Numbered from the stretch's first letter, positions 51,459 through 62,381 are shown. The stretch is 64,000 nucleotides of DNA from Massilia sp. Root133 (GCF_001426525.1 NZ_LMEW01000006.1:124001-188000); one strand, 5' to 3'. The notes: generated by a model not told the origin, from the sequence alone. Program-made: numbers and translations.

Positions 51459-52469
51459 ATGCAGCCGACACGGGAACACCTGCTCTGGATGTACGAGAAG
51501 ATGATCGAGATCCGCGAGTACGAAGAAACGATGGCGAAGGTTTACCTCGAGGGCAAGCTGCCCCCGAAGATCCAGAAGGGCCTCGCGTTCGACATCGGCG
51601 CCGGCCCCGTGCCGGGCGAGATGCACCTCGCCGCCGGCCAGGAGCCGGTCGCCGTCGGCGTGTGCGCGCACCTGGGCAATGACGACAGCGTCGTCGGCGC
51701 GCACCGCTCGCACCATTTCGCCATCGCCAAGGGCGTGCCGCTCGACGCGATGACGGCCGAGATGTTTGGCAAGGACACGGGGCTGGGCCGCGGCAAGGGC
51801 GGCCACATGCACCTGTTCCACGTGCCGACCAAGTTTTCCTGCAGCGGCATCGTGGGCGCCAGCGCACCGCAGGCCTGCGGCGCCGCGCTCGCCGCGCGCA
51901 AGCTGGGCAAGGACTGGGTCGCCATCGCGTTCTTCGGCGAAGGCGCCGCCAACCAGGGCGCATTCCACGAAGCGCTGAACCTGGCCGCCGTGTGGAAGCT
52001 GCCCGTCGTCTTCGTCTGCGAAGACAACAAGTACGGCATCTCGGTGGAGAAATCCGTGTCGACGTCGGTCGCGTCGAACGCCGTGCGCGGGGCCGCCTAC
52101 GGCATGCCCGGCGTCCTCGTCGAGCGCAACGACGCCGTCGAGGTGTACGCGGCCGCCGGTGCCGCCATCGCCCGCGCGCGCCGCGGCGAAGGCCCGACCC
52201 TCATCGAAGTCAAGACCGACCGCTACTTCGGCCACTTCCAGGGCGACCCCGAGACCTACCGCCCGAAAGGCGAAAGCGCCGCGCTGCGCCAGGACGATCC
52301 GATCGGGCGGCTCGGTGCGCGCCTGCGTGCGGAAGGGCTGATCGACGACGCGCAGGACCAGGCGCTGCGCCAGCGCATCGCCGGCCGCGTGGAAACCGCG
52401 TTTGCCTTCGGCCGCAACAGCCCGTACCCGGCGCCGCAGGACGCCCTGAAACACGTATTCGCCGAATGA
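51459..52469 (+). CDS. acoA: acetoin dehydrogenase-type E1 component, alpha subunit
   Basis: About 336 residues. Thiamine-diphosphate-dependent E1 alpha: the cofactor motif begins GEGAANQGAFHEALN and ends EDNKYGIS, with HRSHHFAIAKG and GRGKGGHMHLF segments of the acetoin/branched-chain type. With the beta subunit it decarboxylates a 2-oxo acid or cleaves acetoin and passes the acyl or acetyl group to lipoyl. ATG at 51459 has AAGGAGA upstream. First gene of an eight-gene operon under a sigma-54 promoter. Acetoin as substrate is supported by the AcoR-type activator and by the E1 type, yet not proven. Confidence 0.9.
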   Translation: MQPTREHLLWMYEKMIEIREYEETMAKVYLEGKLPPKIQKGLAFDIGAGPVPGEMHLAAGQEPVAVGVCAHLGNDDSVVGAHRSHHFAIAKGVPLDAMTAEMFGKDTGLGRGKGGHMHLFHVPTKFSCSGIVGASAPQACGAALAARKLGKDWVAIAFFGEGAANQGAFHEALNLAAVWKLPVVFVCEDNKYGISVEKSVSTSVASNAVRGAAYGMPGVLVERNDAVEVYAAAGAAIARARRGEGPTLIEVKTDRYFGHFQGDPETYRPKGESAALRQDDPIGRLGARLRAEGLIDDAQDQALRQRIAGRVETAFAFGRNSPYPAPQDALKHVFAE

Positions 52470-52484
52470 GACAAGGAGACCCAC

Positions 52485-53552
52485 ATGCAAAGCACAATTA
52501 AAACCGGCGTACGCACGCTGACGATGGCGCAGGCCATCGCCGAAGCCATCGGCCAGGAAATGGAACGCGATCCGTCCGTGTTCGTGATGGGCGAGGACAT
52601 CGGCAAGTACGGCGGCATCTTTTCCGCCACCACGGGCCTGCTCGACCGCTTCGGCCCCGAGCGCATCATGGAGACGCCGATCTCGGAAACGGCATTCATG
52701 GGCGCGGCCGTGGGCGCCGCGGCGGAAGGCCTGCGTCCCATCGCGGAACTGATGTTCGTCGACTTCTTCGGCGTCTGCTTCGACCAGATCTACAACCACA
52801 TGGCGAAGAATTCGTACATGTCCGGCGGCGCACTGAAGCTGCCGGTAGTGATCACGACGGGCATCGGCGGCGGCTACAACGACGCGGCCCAGCACTCGCA
52901 ATGCCTGTACGCGAGCTTCGCCCACATGCCGGGCCTGAAGGTGGTCGTGCCGTCCAATGCGTACGACGCGAAAGGCCTCATGGCCCAGGCGATCCGCGAC
53001 GACAACCCGGTCGTGTTCTGCTACCACAAGGGGATCATGGGCCTGTCGTGGATGTCCTACTTCGAGGGCAGCACGAACGCCGTGCCCGAGGAAGCCTATG
53101 CGATCCCGTTCGGAGAATCGCGCATCGTGCGCGAGGGCAGCGACGTCACCATCGTCACCCTGAGCCAGATGGTGCAGAAGGCGGCCATCGCGGCCGAGCA
53201 GCTGGCGCAAGAAGGCATCTCCGTCGAGGTGCTGGACCTGCGCACGATCGTCCCGCTCGACCGCGCCGGCGTGCTGGCCTCGGTCGCCAAGACGGGCCGC
53301 GTGCTGATCGCGGACGAGGACTACCTGAGTTTCGGCCTGTCCGGCGAGATCGCCGCGCTCGTCGCCGAGCATCTCGACACCATCCAGCTGCGCGCGCCGG
53401 TAAAACGCCTCGCGGTGCCCGACGTGCCGATCCCGTTCAGCCGGCCGCTCGAACAGGCCGTCATCCCGCAGGTGGACGCCATCGCCGACGCCGTGCGCGG
53501 CCTGATGCGCGCGCAACCCATTCATCAACTTCAACAAGGAGCACAAGCATGA
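52485..53552 (+). CDS. acoB: acetoin dehydrogenase-type E1 component, beta subunit
   Basis: About 355 residues. Transketolase-like pyrimidine-binding half of E1: GEDIGKYGGIFSATTGLLDRFG, ETPISETAFMGAAVGAAAEGLRPIAELMFVDF, and C-terminal VEVLDLRTIVPLD with PFSRPLEQAVIP. It follows acoA by 15 bases, with its stop overlapping the next start (ATGA), indicating equal expression of both E1 subunits and the lipoyl protein. Confidence 0.93.
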   Translation: MQSTIKTGVRTLTMAQAIAEAIGQEMERDPSVFVMGEDIGKYGGIFSATTGLLDRFGPERIMETPISETAFMGAAVGAAAEGLRPIAELMFVDFFGVCFDQIYNHMAKNSYMSGGALKLPVVITTGIGGGYNDAAQHSQCLYASFAHMPGLKVVVPSNAYDAKGLMAQAIRDDNPVVFCYHKGIMGLSWMSYFEGSTNAVPEEAYAIPFGESRIVREGSDVTIVTLSQMVQKAAIAAEQLAQEGISVEVLDLRTIVPLDRAGVLASVAKTGRVLIADEDYLSFGLSGEIAALVAEHLDTIQLRAPVKRLAVPDVPIPFSRPLEQAVIPQVDAIADAVRGLMRAQPIHQLQQGAQA

Positions 53553-53794
53553 ACGACGTGAAACTGGACGGCGGCGTCTGGGACGATGTGGAAGAGGGCA
53601 CGGAAGCCCTGCTGCAGGACTGGCAGGTCGAAGTGGGCCAGCAGGTGACGGCGGGCCAGACGCTCGTCGTCGCGGAACTGGTCAAGACGACGCACGAGGT
53701 GACGGCCCCCGCCGCCGGCCGCCTGGCCGCCATCGAGGTCGCCGCCGGCGACACGTTCGGCCGCCACACCGTGCTGGCGCGGATCGAGGGGTAG
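53549..53794 (+). CDS. free-standing lipoyl-domain protein (E2 carrier half)
   Basis: About 81 residues: one biotinyl/lipoyl domain and nothing else. The attachment lysine is in VVAELVKTTHEVTAP, in the normal hairpin-turn position, and GDTFGRHTVLARIEG ends the domain. In ordinary complexes this domain is fused to the E2 acyltransferase; here it is a separate gene overlapping acoB by four bases and placed three bases before the catalytic core gene. It would carry the acetyl group between E1 and the E2 core and is the evident target of the LipM-like and LipA enzymes encoded next door. Confidence 0.88.
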   Translation: MNDVKLDGGVWDDVEEGTEALLQDWQVEVGQQVTAGQTLVVAELVKTTHEVTAPAAGRLAAIEVAAGDTFGRHTVLARIEG

Positions 53795-53797
53795 GCC

Positions 53798-54475
53798 ATG
53801 GATGCCGTGACCGTACCCGCGACGGTGCCGCTGACGGGGATGCGCGGGGCCATCGCACGCAACATGGAGCAGGGCTGGCGCGTGCCGCGCGTCGCGCAGT
53901 CGGTCGAGGTGGACGTGACCGCGCTGCAGGCCCTCCGGGCGGCCGCGCCGGAGGACGAGCGGGTCAGCCTGACCGCCTACGTGCTGCGCGCCGTCGCGCT
54001 GTGCCTGCGCGAGCACCCGCGCCTGAATGCCCGCATGCGCGAGAAGGACATCGAGCTGCTGGGCGACGTGAACCTGGGCCTGGCCGTCAGCCTGGACGAC
54101 GGCCTGATGGTGCCGGTCTTGCGCAACGCCGACCGCAAGAGCGCGGCCGAGCTGGGGCGCGAGGCGCGCACGCTGGCGGAAGGCGCGCGTGCCGGTACGC
54201 TGTCGGCCGGCAGCTACCAGCGCGGCACGTTCACCGTGACGAACCTGGGCAATACCGCCATCGACAGCTTCACGCCGATCATCAACAGCCCGCAGGTGGC
54301 CATCCTCGGCGTGACGCGCGTCGCGGCCCGGCCGGTGGCGCGCGGGAACGAGGTCGCGATCGCGCCGATGATGGGCCTGCACCTCGTGTTCGACCACCGT
54401 GCCGTCGACGGCTTCCCGGCCGCGCTGTTCCTGACGGACCTGAAACGGCGGCTGGAAGCCGCGAAGGAGTTGTAA
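53798..54475 (+). CDS. E2 acyltransferase catalytic core, without lipoyl or subunit-binding domain
   Basis: About 225 residues. This is only the inner catalytic domain of dihydrolipoamide acyltransferases: VPLTGMRGAIARNM at the start, SYQRGTFTVTNLGNTAIDSFTPIINSPQ-like strands, and LVFDHRAVDGFPAA with the catalytic His and Asp. The usual E2 is 370-550 residues with N-terminal lipoyl and peripheral subunit-binding domains; neither is present. How E1 and E3 attach to such a core is unclear. It shares bases with the next start (TAATG). Confidence 0.88.
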   Translation: MDAVTVPATVPLTGMRGAIARNMEQGWRVPRVAQSVEVDVTALQALRAAAPEDERVSLTAYVLRAVALCLREHPRLNARMREKDIELLGDVNLGLAVSLDDGLMVPVLRNADRKSAAELGREARTLAEGARAGTLSAGSYQRGTFTVTNLGNTAIDSFTPIINSPQVAILGVTRVAARPVARGNEVAIAPMMGLHLVFDHRAVDGFPAALFLTDLKRRLEAAKEL

Positions 54476-55248
54476 TGGATGCCCGGATGGTCTTCATCGA
54501 CACGGTGACCTCGTACGAGGAACAGGCGTGGAACGCGGCCCAGCTGCGCGAACCCGTCACCGAGCCGCGCGTGCGCCTGTGGACCTACCGGGTGCCCGGC
54601 GTCGTGCTGGGCTGCTCGCAGGCGGCGCTGCGCGAGCGGCTCGTGGCCGGCCACGCGCTGGCCGGCTCCGTGGTGCAGCGCGGCTCGGGCGGCGGCGCCG
54701 TGCTGACGGGGCCGTGGATGGTCAGCGCGTCCGTCGTGCTGCCGCCCGACCATCCGCTGCTCGGCCGCAGCACGCTCTCCAGCTACCGCTGGCTGGGCGC
54801 GCTGCACGCGGGCCTGTTGCGCGACGCCGGCATTCCCGCCTATGCGATCCCGCCCGAGGAAGTGCGGCTGCGGCCGGGCGACGCGCGCCTGAAGTGGGCC
54901 TGCTACGGCGGGCTGTCGCCGTGGGAGGTCGTCGTCGGCACGCGCAAGATCGTCGGCCTGGCCCAGCTGCGGCGCCGCACGGGCGTCCTGATGACGTCGG
55001 GGACGCTGATCGCGCCGCCCGACTGGTCGCTGCTGTGCGGCGCGCTCGGGCAGGAAGCGGCCGATGCGGCGCTGCTGGACGACTGCACCACGTCGTTCGC
55101 CCAGCAGCTCGGCGCCCCCGTGCTGGCGGAGGTCCTGGCCGAGCGCCTGCACCACATGCTCACCGACGTGCTGGGCGCCGCGTCCGACGCGTTTCCCCCA
55201 CGGCCGCCCGGCGCCGCACCGGTCCATTTTCCCACCCTGTCTCATTGA
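54475..55248 (+). CDS. LipM/LplA-family acyltransferase for the lipoyl domain
   Basis: About 257 residues of the biotin/lipoate ligase-transferase fold. RGSGGGAVLTGP (69-80) is the family's substrate loop and GTRKIVGLAQ with Lys158 is the acyl-binding lysine motif. Cys143 in WACYGGLSPWEVVV falls where the catalytic cysteine of the octanoyltransferase LipM (and amidotransferase LipL) stands; true LplA ligases lack it. The most likely role is octanoyl or lipoyl transfer to the small lipoyl protein two genes upstream, with LipA downstream adding sulphur. A lipoate ligase role cannot be excluded. Confidence 0.78.
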   Translation: MDARMVFIDTVTSYEEQAWNAAQLREPVTEPRVRLWTYRVPGVVLGCSQAALRERLVAGHALAGSVVQRGSGGGAVLTGPWMVSASVVLPPDHPLLGRSTLSSYRWLGALHAGLLRDAGIPAYAIPPEEVRLRPGDARLKWACYGGLSPWEVVVGTRKIVGLAQLRRRTGVLMTSGTLIAPPDWSLLCGALGQEAADAALLDDCTTSFAQQLGAPVLAEVLAERLHHMLTDVLGAASDAFPPRPPGAAPVHFPTLSH

Positions 55249-55259
55249 AAGAGGTTCAC

Positions 55260-55835
55260 ATGAAAGATCAAGCATCGAACGCATGCACGGGCATGCGCGT
55301 GCTGCCGAAGGTCGTCACCGTCACGCGCCGCGGCTTCCTGCGCGGCGGCGCCATGGCCCTCGGCGCGGCGGCCGCAGGCCCGGCCGCGCTGGCCGCCTCC
55401 AGCGACAAACACCTGGCGCAGGACTTTCCCACGCTGGGCGCGGCCACGGCACAGACCTTGCTGCGCATGGCGCGCGACGTCTTCCCGCACGACAAACTGG
55501 CGGACCGCTACTACGTCGAGGCGATCCAGCCGTTCGAGCGCGCGGCCGCGAAGGATCCGAAGCAGGCGGCCCTGTTCCGCGACGGCGTGCGCGACCTGGA
55601 CAAGGCCGCGATGAGGCGCTTCGGCAAACCCTATGCGGCCGTCAAGCGCGAGCCGGAGCGCGTCAGCCTGCTGAAGGCGATCGAGCCGTCGCCGTTCTTC
55701 CAGAAGGTGCGCGGCGAGATGGTGACGAGCCTGTACGACAACAAGTCCGTGTGGCCGCTGCTCGGCTACGAGGGATCGTCGTGGGAGCAGGGCGGCTACA
55801 TCAACCGCGGTTTCAACGACATCGACTGGCTGTAA
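55260..55835 (+). CDS. small (TAT-exported) subunit of a gluconate 2-dehydrogenase-like enzyme
   Basis: About 191 residues. A twin-arginine signal, TRRGFLRGGAMALG (22-35), then a helical domain of the gluconate 2-dehydrogenase subunit 3 family (LLRMARDVFPHDKLADRYYVEA, ending YINRGFNDIDWL). Such subunits carry the flavoprotein partner across the membrane, since the large subunit has no signal of its own. The next gene, 34 bases on, is that partner. No cytochrome subunit is adjacent; the cytochrome at 47877 or quinones could be acceptors. Confidence 0.83.
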   Translation: MKDQASNACTGMRVLPKVVTVTRRGFLRGGAMALGAAAAGPAALAASSDKHLAQDFPTLGAATAQTLLRMARDVFPHDKLADRYYVEAIQPFERAAAKDPKQAALFRDGVRDLDKAAMRRFGKPYAAVKREPERVSLLKAIEPSPFFQKVRGEMVTSLYDNKSVWPLLGYEGSSWEQGGYINRGFNDIDWL

Positions 55836-55869
55836 ACGCCCACACCATAACAAAAGACAGGAGACGGCA

Positions 55870-57447
55870 ATGAGCAAGAAAATCGAACTGGGCGACGACG
55901 ACGCCATCGTCATCATCGGCTCGGGCGCGGGCGGCGCGACGCTGGCCAACGAACTGGCCCAGCGGGGCGTGGACAAGATCGTGATCCTCGAAGCGGGCAA
56001 GCATTTCACGCAGGCGGATTTCGAGAACGACGAGTGGGCCATGTTCAACAAGATCTCGTGGCTCGACAAGCGGATATCGGCCGGCGGCTGGCACCACACG
56101 AAGACCTACCCGAACCTGCCGGCATGGATCGTCAAGGCGGTGGGCGGGTCGACCGTGCACTGGTCGGGCGTCGCGCTGCGCTTCCAGGAGCACGATTTCA
56201 GGACGCGCACGATCTACGGCAAGGTCGACGGCGCCAACATCCTCGACTGGCCCATCTCGCTGGCGGAGCTGGAGCCGTACTACGAACTGGCGGAAAAGAA
56301 GATGGGCGTGGCCGGCACGCGCGCGAGCGGCCTGCCGCCGATGCCGGAATCGAACCAGACCAAGGTGGTGGCGGCCGGCGCGCGCAAGATCGGCTACAAC
56401 AAGATCATCCGCCCCGTCGCATCGAATTCGCAGCCTTACGACGGGCGTCCCGGTTGCCAGCAGATCGGCTTCTGCATGCAGGGCTGCAAGGTCGGCGCGA
56501 AATGGTCGACCCTGTACACGGAAGTGCCGAAGGCGCTGGACACGGGCCGTGTCGAACTGCGCCCGGAAAGCATGGTGCTGCAGATCCAGCACGACAAGAC
56601 GGGCAAGGTGAACGGCGTGCTGTACGCGGACAGCCAGGGCCGCCACGTGCTGCAGAAGGCGCGCCTCGTCGCCGTCGCCGGCAATTCCATCGAGTCGCCG
56701 CGCCTGCTGCTGAACTCCGCGTCGTCGATGTTCCCGAACGGCCTCGCGAATTCGTCCGGCCAGGTGGGCCGCAACTACATGAATCATTCGACGGCCGCCG
56801 CCGTGGCGATCCACAAGAAGCCCGTGTACATGAACCGCGGCTTCGACATCGGCGCCGTCGTCGCCGACGAGGTGGCGCTGAACACGCAGCGCGGCTTCAA
56901 CGGCGGCTACTATCTCGAAGGCCTCGCCCTGGGCCTGCCGTACACGGCGGCCTTCATGAAGCCGGGCGGCTGGGGCCGGGACGTGACGTCGGCGCTGGAC
57001 ATGTACGACCACATGACGGCGATCTGGGTCTGCGGCGAAGACATGGCGCGCGAACAGAACGGCATCACCCTGCACCCGACCGAGAAGGACCAGTACGGCC
57101 TGCCGATCCCGATCGTGTCCAAGACATACCACAAGAACGACAACGCGATCGCGGCGCACGGCCTGGTCCAGTTCCGCAAGCTGTCCGAAGCGGTGGGCGC
57201 CACGCGCGTGATCGACATGCCCGCGTACCCGGCCAGCCACAACCTCGGCACGAACCGCATGAGCGAGCATGCGCGCGACGGCGTCGTCGACAAATGGGGC
57301 CGCACCCACGACGTCAAGAACCTGTACATCTCGGACGGCAGCCAGTTCGCGTCGAGTTCCGCCGCGAATCCCACGTTGACCATCGTCGCGCTGGCGATCC
57401 GCCAGGCCGAGCACATCGCGGGCGAGCTGGCACGCGGCGCGGTGTAG
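55870..57447 (+). CDS. GMC-family FAD dehydrogenase, large subunit
   Basis: About 525 residues. FAD-binding [21 protein letters not shown] near residues 13-33 in pieces, [19 protein letters not shown] (GMC signature), [22 protein letters not shown], and a C-terminal domain with NLGTNRM and [18 protein letters not shown]. It resembles the flavoprotein subunit of membrane-bound gluconate, sorbitol and related dehydrogenases. It lacks a signal peptide and is presumably exported with its TAT partner encoded just upstream. Its place inside the aco-type operon suggests oxidation of an alcohol or polyol whose product feeds the E1-E2 system; the substrate is unknown. Confidence 0.9.
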   Translation: MSKKIELGDDDAIVIIGSGAGGATLANELAQRGVDKIVILEAGKHFTQADFENDEWAMFNKISWLDKRISAGGWHHTKTYPNLPAWIVKAVGGSTVHWSGVALRFQEHDFRTRTIYGKVDGANILDWPISLAELEPYYELAEKKMGVAGTRASGLPPMPESNQTKVVAAGARKIGYNKIIRPVASNSQPYDGRPGCQQIGFCMQGCKVGAKWSTLYTEVPKALDTGRVELRPESMVLQIQHDKTGKVNGVLYADSQGRHVLQKARLVAVAGNSIESPRLLLNSASSMFPNGLANSSGQVGRNYMNHSTAAAVAIHKKPVYMNRGFDIGAVVADEVALNTQRGFNGGYYLEGLALGLPYTAAFMKPGGWGRDVTSALDMYDHMTAIWVCGEDMAREQNGITLHPTEKDQYGLPIPIVSKTYHKNDNAIAAHGLVQFRKLSEAVGATRVIDMPAYPASHNLGTNRMSEHARDGVVDKWGRTHDVKNLYISDGSQFASSSAANPTLTIVALAIRQAEHIAGELARGAV

Positions 57448-57455
57448 GAGCAGAG

Positions 57456-58469
57456 ATGAAGCCGACCTCCAAACAGCTGGGCGCGGCCAAGACGAGCCGC
57501 ATTCCCATCAAGATCGTGCCGGCCGAGCGCTTGCCGAAACCGGACTGGATCCGCACGCGGGGGCCGGCGCCGTCCTCGCGGTTTTTCGAGATCAAGGCCA
57601 TCCTGCGCGCGAACGCGCTGACGACGGTGTGCGAGGAGGCGAGCTGTCCGAACATCGGCGAATGCTTCGGCAAGGGCACGGCCACGTTCATGATCATGGG
57701 CGACAAGTGCACGCGCCGCTGCCCGTTCTGCGACGTGGGCCACGGCCGGCCCGATCCGCTCGATGCCGCGGAACCGGACCGGCTCGCGCGCACGGTGGCG
57801 GCGCTCGGCCTGCGCTACGTCGTGATCACGTCCGTCGACCGCGACGACCTGCGCGACGGCGGCGCCGGCCACTTTGCCGCCTGCATCCGCGCGGTGCGCG
57901 CCGCGGCGCCGGCGACCCGCATCGAAGTGCTGGTGCCGGACTTCCGCGGGCGCCTGGACGCCGCGCTCGAAGCGCTGGAGGCGGCGCCGCCCGATGTCCT
58001 GAACCACAACATCGAGACCGTGCCGCGCCTGTACGGGCCCGTGCGGCCCGGTGCCGACTATGCGCATTCGCTGGCGTTGCTGGAACGGTTCAAGGAGCGC
58101 CATCCGGACGTAAAGACCAAGTCGGGCCTGATGGTGGGCCTGGGCGAGACCGACGACGAAGTCGAGGACGTGCTGCACGACCTGCGCGCGCACGGCGTGG
58201 ACATGGTGACGATCGGGCAGTACCTGGCGCCATCCGGCGCGCACCTGTCCGTGCGCCGCTACGTCACGCCGGACGCGTTCGCGCGCCTGCGCGACGCCGC
58301 GGAGGCGCTGGGCTTCGCGCATGCGGCCGTGGGCCCGCTCGTGCGGTCGAGCTACCACGCGGACGTGCAGCATGCGGCGGCGGACCTGGACCGCGGCTGG
58401 CTGTTCGGCGCCAGCGATCCGCTGGACGAACTGCAGCCGTTCCGCGCCGCACCCGAACACATGGGATGA
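57456..58469 (+). CDS. lipA: lipoyl synthase
   Basis: About 337 residues. Radical-SAM enzyme that inserts two sulphur atoms into protein-bound octanoate. Both iron-sulphur sites are intact: the auxiliary cluster motif [12 protein letters not shown] and the SAM cluster motif CTRRCPFC, with RSSYHA near the C-terminus. ATG at 57456 lies eight bases after the GMC gene. A housekeeping lipA normally sits beside lipB; here it closes a sigma-54-controlled operon with a lipoyl-domain protein and LipM-like transferase, so it looks like an operon-specific copy. Confidence 0.96.
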   Translation: MKPTSKQLGAAKTSRIPIKIVPAERLPKPDWIRTRGPAPSSRFFEIKAILRANALTTVCEEASCPNIGECFGKGTATFMIMGDKCTRRCPFCDVGHGRPDPLDAAEPDRLARTVAALGLRYVVITSVDRDDLRDGGAGHFAACIRAVRAAAPATRIEVLVPDFRGRLDAALEALEAAPPDVLNHNIETVPRLYGPVRPGADYAHSLALLERFKERHPDVKTKSGLMVGLGETDDEVEDVLHDLRAHGVDMVTIGQYLAPSGAHLSVRRYVTPDAFARLRDAAEALGFAHAAVGPLVRSSYHADVQHAAADLDRGWLFGASDPLDELQPFRAAPEHMG

Positions 58470-58513
58470 CTTTTCAGTTCATAAATGGAGTACCATAAAC
58501 CGTAAGTACACGA

Positions 58514-58535
58514 CCGGCAAACGACGAGTTGCCGG
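58514..58535. promoter_or_regulatory. inverted repeat in the acoR leader
   Basis: Perfect 7-base inverted repeat CCGGCAA-N8-TTGCCGG, ending 17 bases before the acoR ATG and just ahead of its AGGAGA. It could be an operator for autoregulation or a structure limiting translation. Confidence 0.4.
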
Positions 58536-58552
58536 CGCTGCAGGAGACGACG

Positions 58553-60505
<1,953 letters not shown>

Positions 60506-60508
60506 CCG

Positions 60509-61741
60509 TCACGCAAAGCCCGTCTGGAGCGCATCCCAGACGGGTCCCGTCCGTTCCATCACCCAGGCCAGCGACACCACCGCGACGCCCAGCGCGACGC
60601 ACCGGCGCACGCTGTCGTCGCGGCCGGGCGCCACGCGCCGCGCGCCCGCCAGCAGCAGCCACACGGTGGCGCCGACCAGCAGCTGGCCCGCTTCCACGCC
60701 CACGTTGAACGACACGAGCGACGCGACGACGTTCGGGCCCGTGTCGGACAGGAGTTCGCGCAGCCCTACGGCGAGGCCGCAGCCGTGCACGAGGCCCACG
60801 ACGAAGACCAGTGCCGGCGCGCCCCCGCGTTCGCGGCGGCCCGCCATCAGCAGCGCGGTGCCGAGCACGGACAGCGCGATCAGCAGTTCCACGCCGGGGA
60901 TCAGCCACGGCCGGTCGGGCAGCAGGCCGTAGAAGCTGGCCGCGATGGCGCACGCATGGCCCGCGCTGAACGCGGTGATGCGCAGGGCGATCGCGCGCAG
61001 GCGCATGTCGCCCGCGACGAGGCACACGACCAGCAGCAGGTGGTCCGCTCCTTCGAGGATATGGGCGGCGCCCGCGCGGATGAACTGCCAGGCCGACAGC
61101 CACCAGGAAGGGTTGACGTCGATGGCCGCGCCATCCATGCGGTACTGGTCCGTCGCGCCGGCGCGGTGCGACAGCAGGATCGTGTTCAGCGGCGCGTCCG
61201 ACAGCTTGCCCGGCGCGAGCGTGCCGGCGAAGCGGAACGCCGCGGGACGCACGCCGGGATACGCGATGGCGGCGTCCAGCACGACGTCGCCGATGTCCGG
61301 CATCGCCGCCGGCAGCGGCGTGGGCGTCGCTGGCGCCGCGCGCGCTTGCGCGGGCGTGGCGAACGGCGGTACGCTGCCCTTCACGTGCAGGGCGGCCGCC
61401 AGCACGTTCGGGGCGACCGCGCGGCCATCGACGGACACCGTGTGCGCGGCGGCGAGCACCCGCGCGGCCGCCAGCGGATCGACGGCGGCCGTGTCCACGT
61501 AATGAAACCACTGGCCGCTTTCCTTCCTCGCGACGACGTACGGCGCCGGTCCCAGTGGCGCGAGCGACACGCGGTAGTACGCGGTCATGCCCGCCGCGTC
61601 GTACGTGAAATGCACGACCCGCACGCTGACCCGGCCGTCGAAATGCGCCCACGCGCTGCCGGGCAGGCACACCGCGACGAGGATCGTGGCGCAGATCGCG
61701 ACGCATTTCGCGGCCAGCACCGCCATCGTCGCCGTCTTCAT
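60509..61741 (-). CDS. HupE/UreJ-family membrane protein with extracytoplasmic N-terminal domain
   Basis: About 410 residues. Signal peptide (cleavage near SAWA-H, about residue 32), about 190 residues of exported domain (GRVSVRVVHFTYDAAGMTAYYRVSL), then five to six transmembrane helices including GAAHILEGADHLLLVVCLVAGD and GLVHGCGLAVGLRELL with conserved His/Asp. HupE/UreJ proteins are linked with nickel or other metal handling, but the two-domain branch is poorly characterised. It is coupled to the VOC gene (ATGA overlap) and follows a likely sigma-54 promoter, tying it to the PQQ/aco regulon; a role in metal supply for the quinoprotein is only a guess. Confidence 0.82.
   Translation of the reverse strand: MKTATMAVLAAKCVAICATILVAVCLPGSAWAHFDGRVSVRVVHFTYDAAGMTAYYRVSLAPLGPAPYVVARKESGQWFHYVDTAAVDPLAAARVLAAAHTVSVDGRAVAPNVLAAALHVKGSVPPFATPAQARAAPATPTPLPAAMPDIGDVVLDAAIAYPGVRPAAFRFAGTLAPGKLSDAPLNTILLSHRAGATDQYRMDGAAIDVNPSWWLSAWQFIRAGAAHILEGADHLLLVVCLVAGDMRLRAIALRITAFSAGHACAIAASFYGLLPDRPWLIPGVELLIALSVLGTALLMAGRRERGGAPALVFVVGLVHGCGLAVGLRELLSDTGPNVVASLVSFNVGVEAGQLLVGATVWLLLAGARRVAPGRDDSVRRCVALGVAVVSLAWVMERTGPVWDALQTGFA
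60519..60544. terminator. hairpin just past acoR, inside the hupE 3' end
   Basis: Perfect 9-base inverted repeat CCCGTCTGG-N8-CCAGACGGG, beginning 13 bases after the acoR stop. The genes converge with only three bases between them, so any terminator must lie within the opposing gene. No T-run follows. Confidence 0.4.
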
Positions 61742-62328
61742 TTGGCCGGGGAGCGCGGATCCCACAGGGCGCGCCTGGCCGTCTTCTCGTAGGCCATGCC
61801 CTTCGGCGTGCTGACGATTTCCAGCTGCAGGCCCCACGGTGCGAGGAAGTACATCCACGTCAGGCCGGCCGCCGGACCTTCCGTGAACGTGCTGGGTGCG
61901 CCCAGCGTGCGCACGCCTTTCGATTTCAGGTAGGCGACGGCCTTGTCCATGTCGTCGACGTAGAACGCGAGGTGATGGCCGCCGACGTCGCTGTTGCGGG
62001 GCGGCGTCCTGCCCTGGTTCGGCGCCGAGTATTCGAAGATCTCCAGGTTCGTGCCATGGCCGCAGCGGACCATCTGGAAGCGCTTGATCTCGGCGCGCGG
62101 GTTGACGTTCAGGTGCACGTTCATCCAGTCGTCGGCGAACTTGAACGAACCGAGCTTGATGGATTCCTCGCAGCCGATGACGTCGACGAAGAAGCGGACG
62201 GCGTCGTCCATGTTCGGCACCGTGAGCCCCACATGGTGGGCGCCTTCCATGCCGGGCATGGCGGCGTGGGCGCTGAAGGGCAGGGCGAGGGCGAGGCCGA
62301 TGCCGGCGAGTGTGCGTTTGAAGTTCAT
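61738..62328 (-). CDS. secreted VOC (glyoxalase/dioxygenase fold) protein
   Basis: About 196 residues. Sec signal peptide (cleavage after AHA, about residue 22), then two VOC half-domains: GAHHVGLTVPNMDDAVRFFVDVIG with the first metal-ligand His, TNLEIFEY with Glu, GGHHLAFYVDDMDKAVAYL with the second His, and LQLEIVS with Glu. All four metal ligands are present, so it is likely metal-binding and active, though exported VOC enzymes are uncommon and the substrate is unknown. First gene of a two-gene operon with hupE. Confidence 0.86.
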   Translation of the reverse strand: MNFKRTLAGIGLALALPFSAHAAMPGMEGAHHVGLTVPNMDDAVRFFVDVIGCEESIKLGSFKFADDWMNVHLNVNPRAEIKRFQMVRCGHGTNLEIFEYSAPNQGRTPPRNSDVGGHHLAFYVDDMDKAVAYLKSKGVRTLGAPSTFTEGPAAGLTWMYFLAPWGLQLEIVSTPKGMAYEKTARRALWDPRSPAK

Positions 62329-62350
62329 GCTGTCTCCTGATGGTGGTGGT

Positions 62351-62375
62351 TGTCATGCCGCGAGGCGGCATGACA
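62351..62375 (-). promoter_or_regulatory. perfect hairpin in the VOC-hupE leader
   Basis: Eleven-base perfect inverted repeat TGTCATGCCGC/GCGGCATGACA with a three-base loop, 22 bases upstream of the VOC ATG and just downstream of the -24/-12 element. In RNA it forms a very stable stem near the 5' end, which could protect the message or affect translation. Confidence 0.55.
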
Positions 62376-62381
62376 GGAGAT

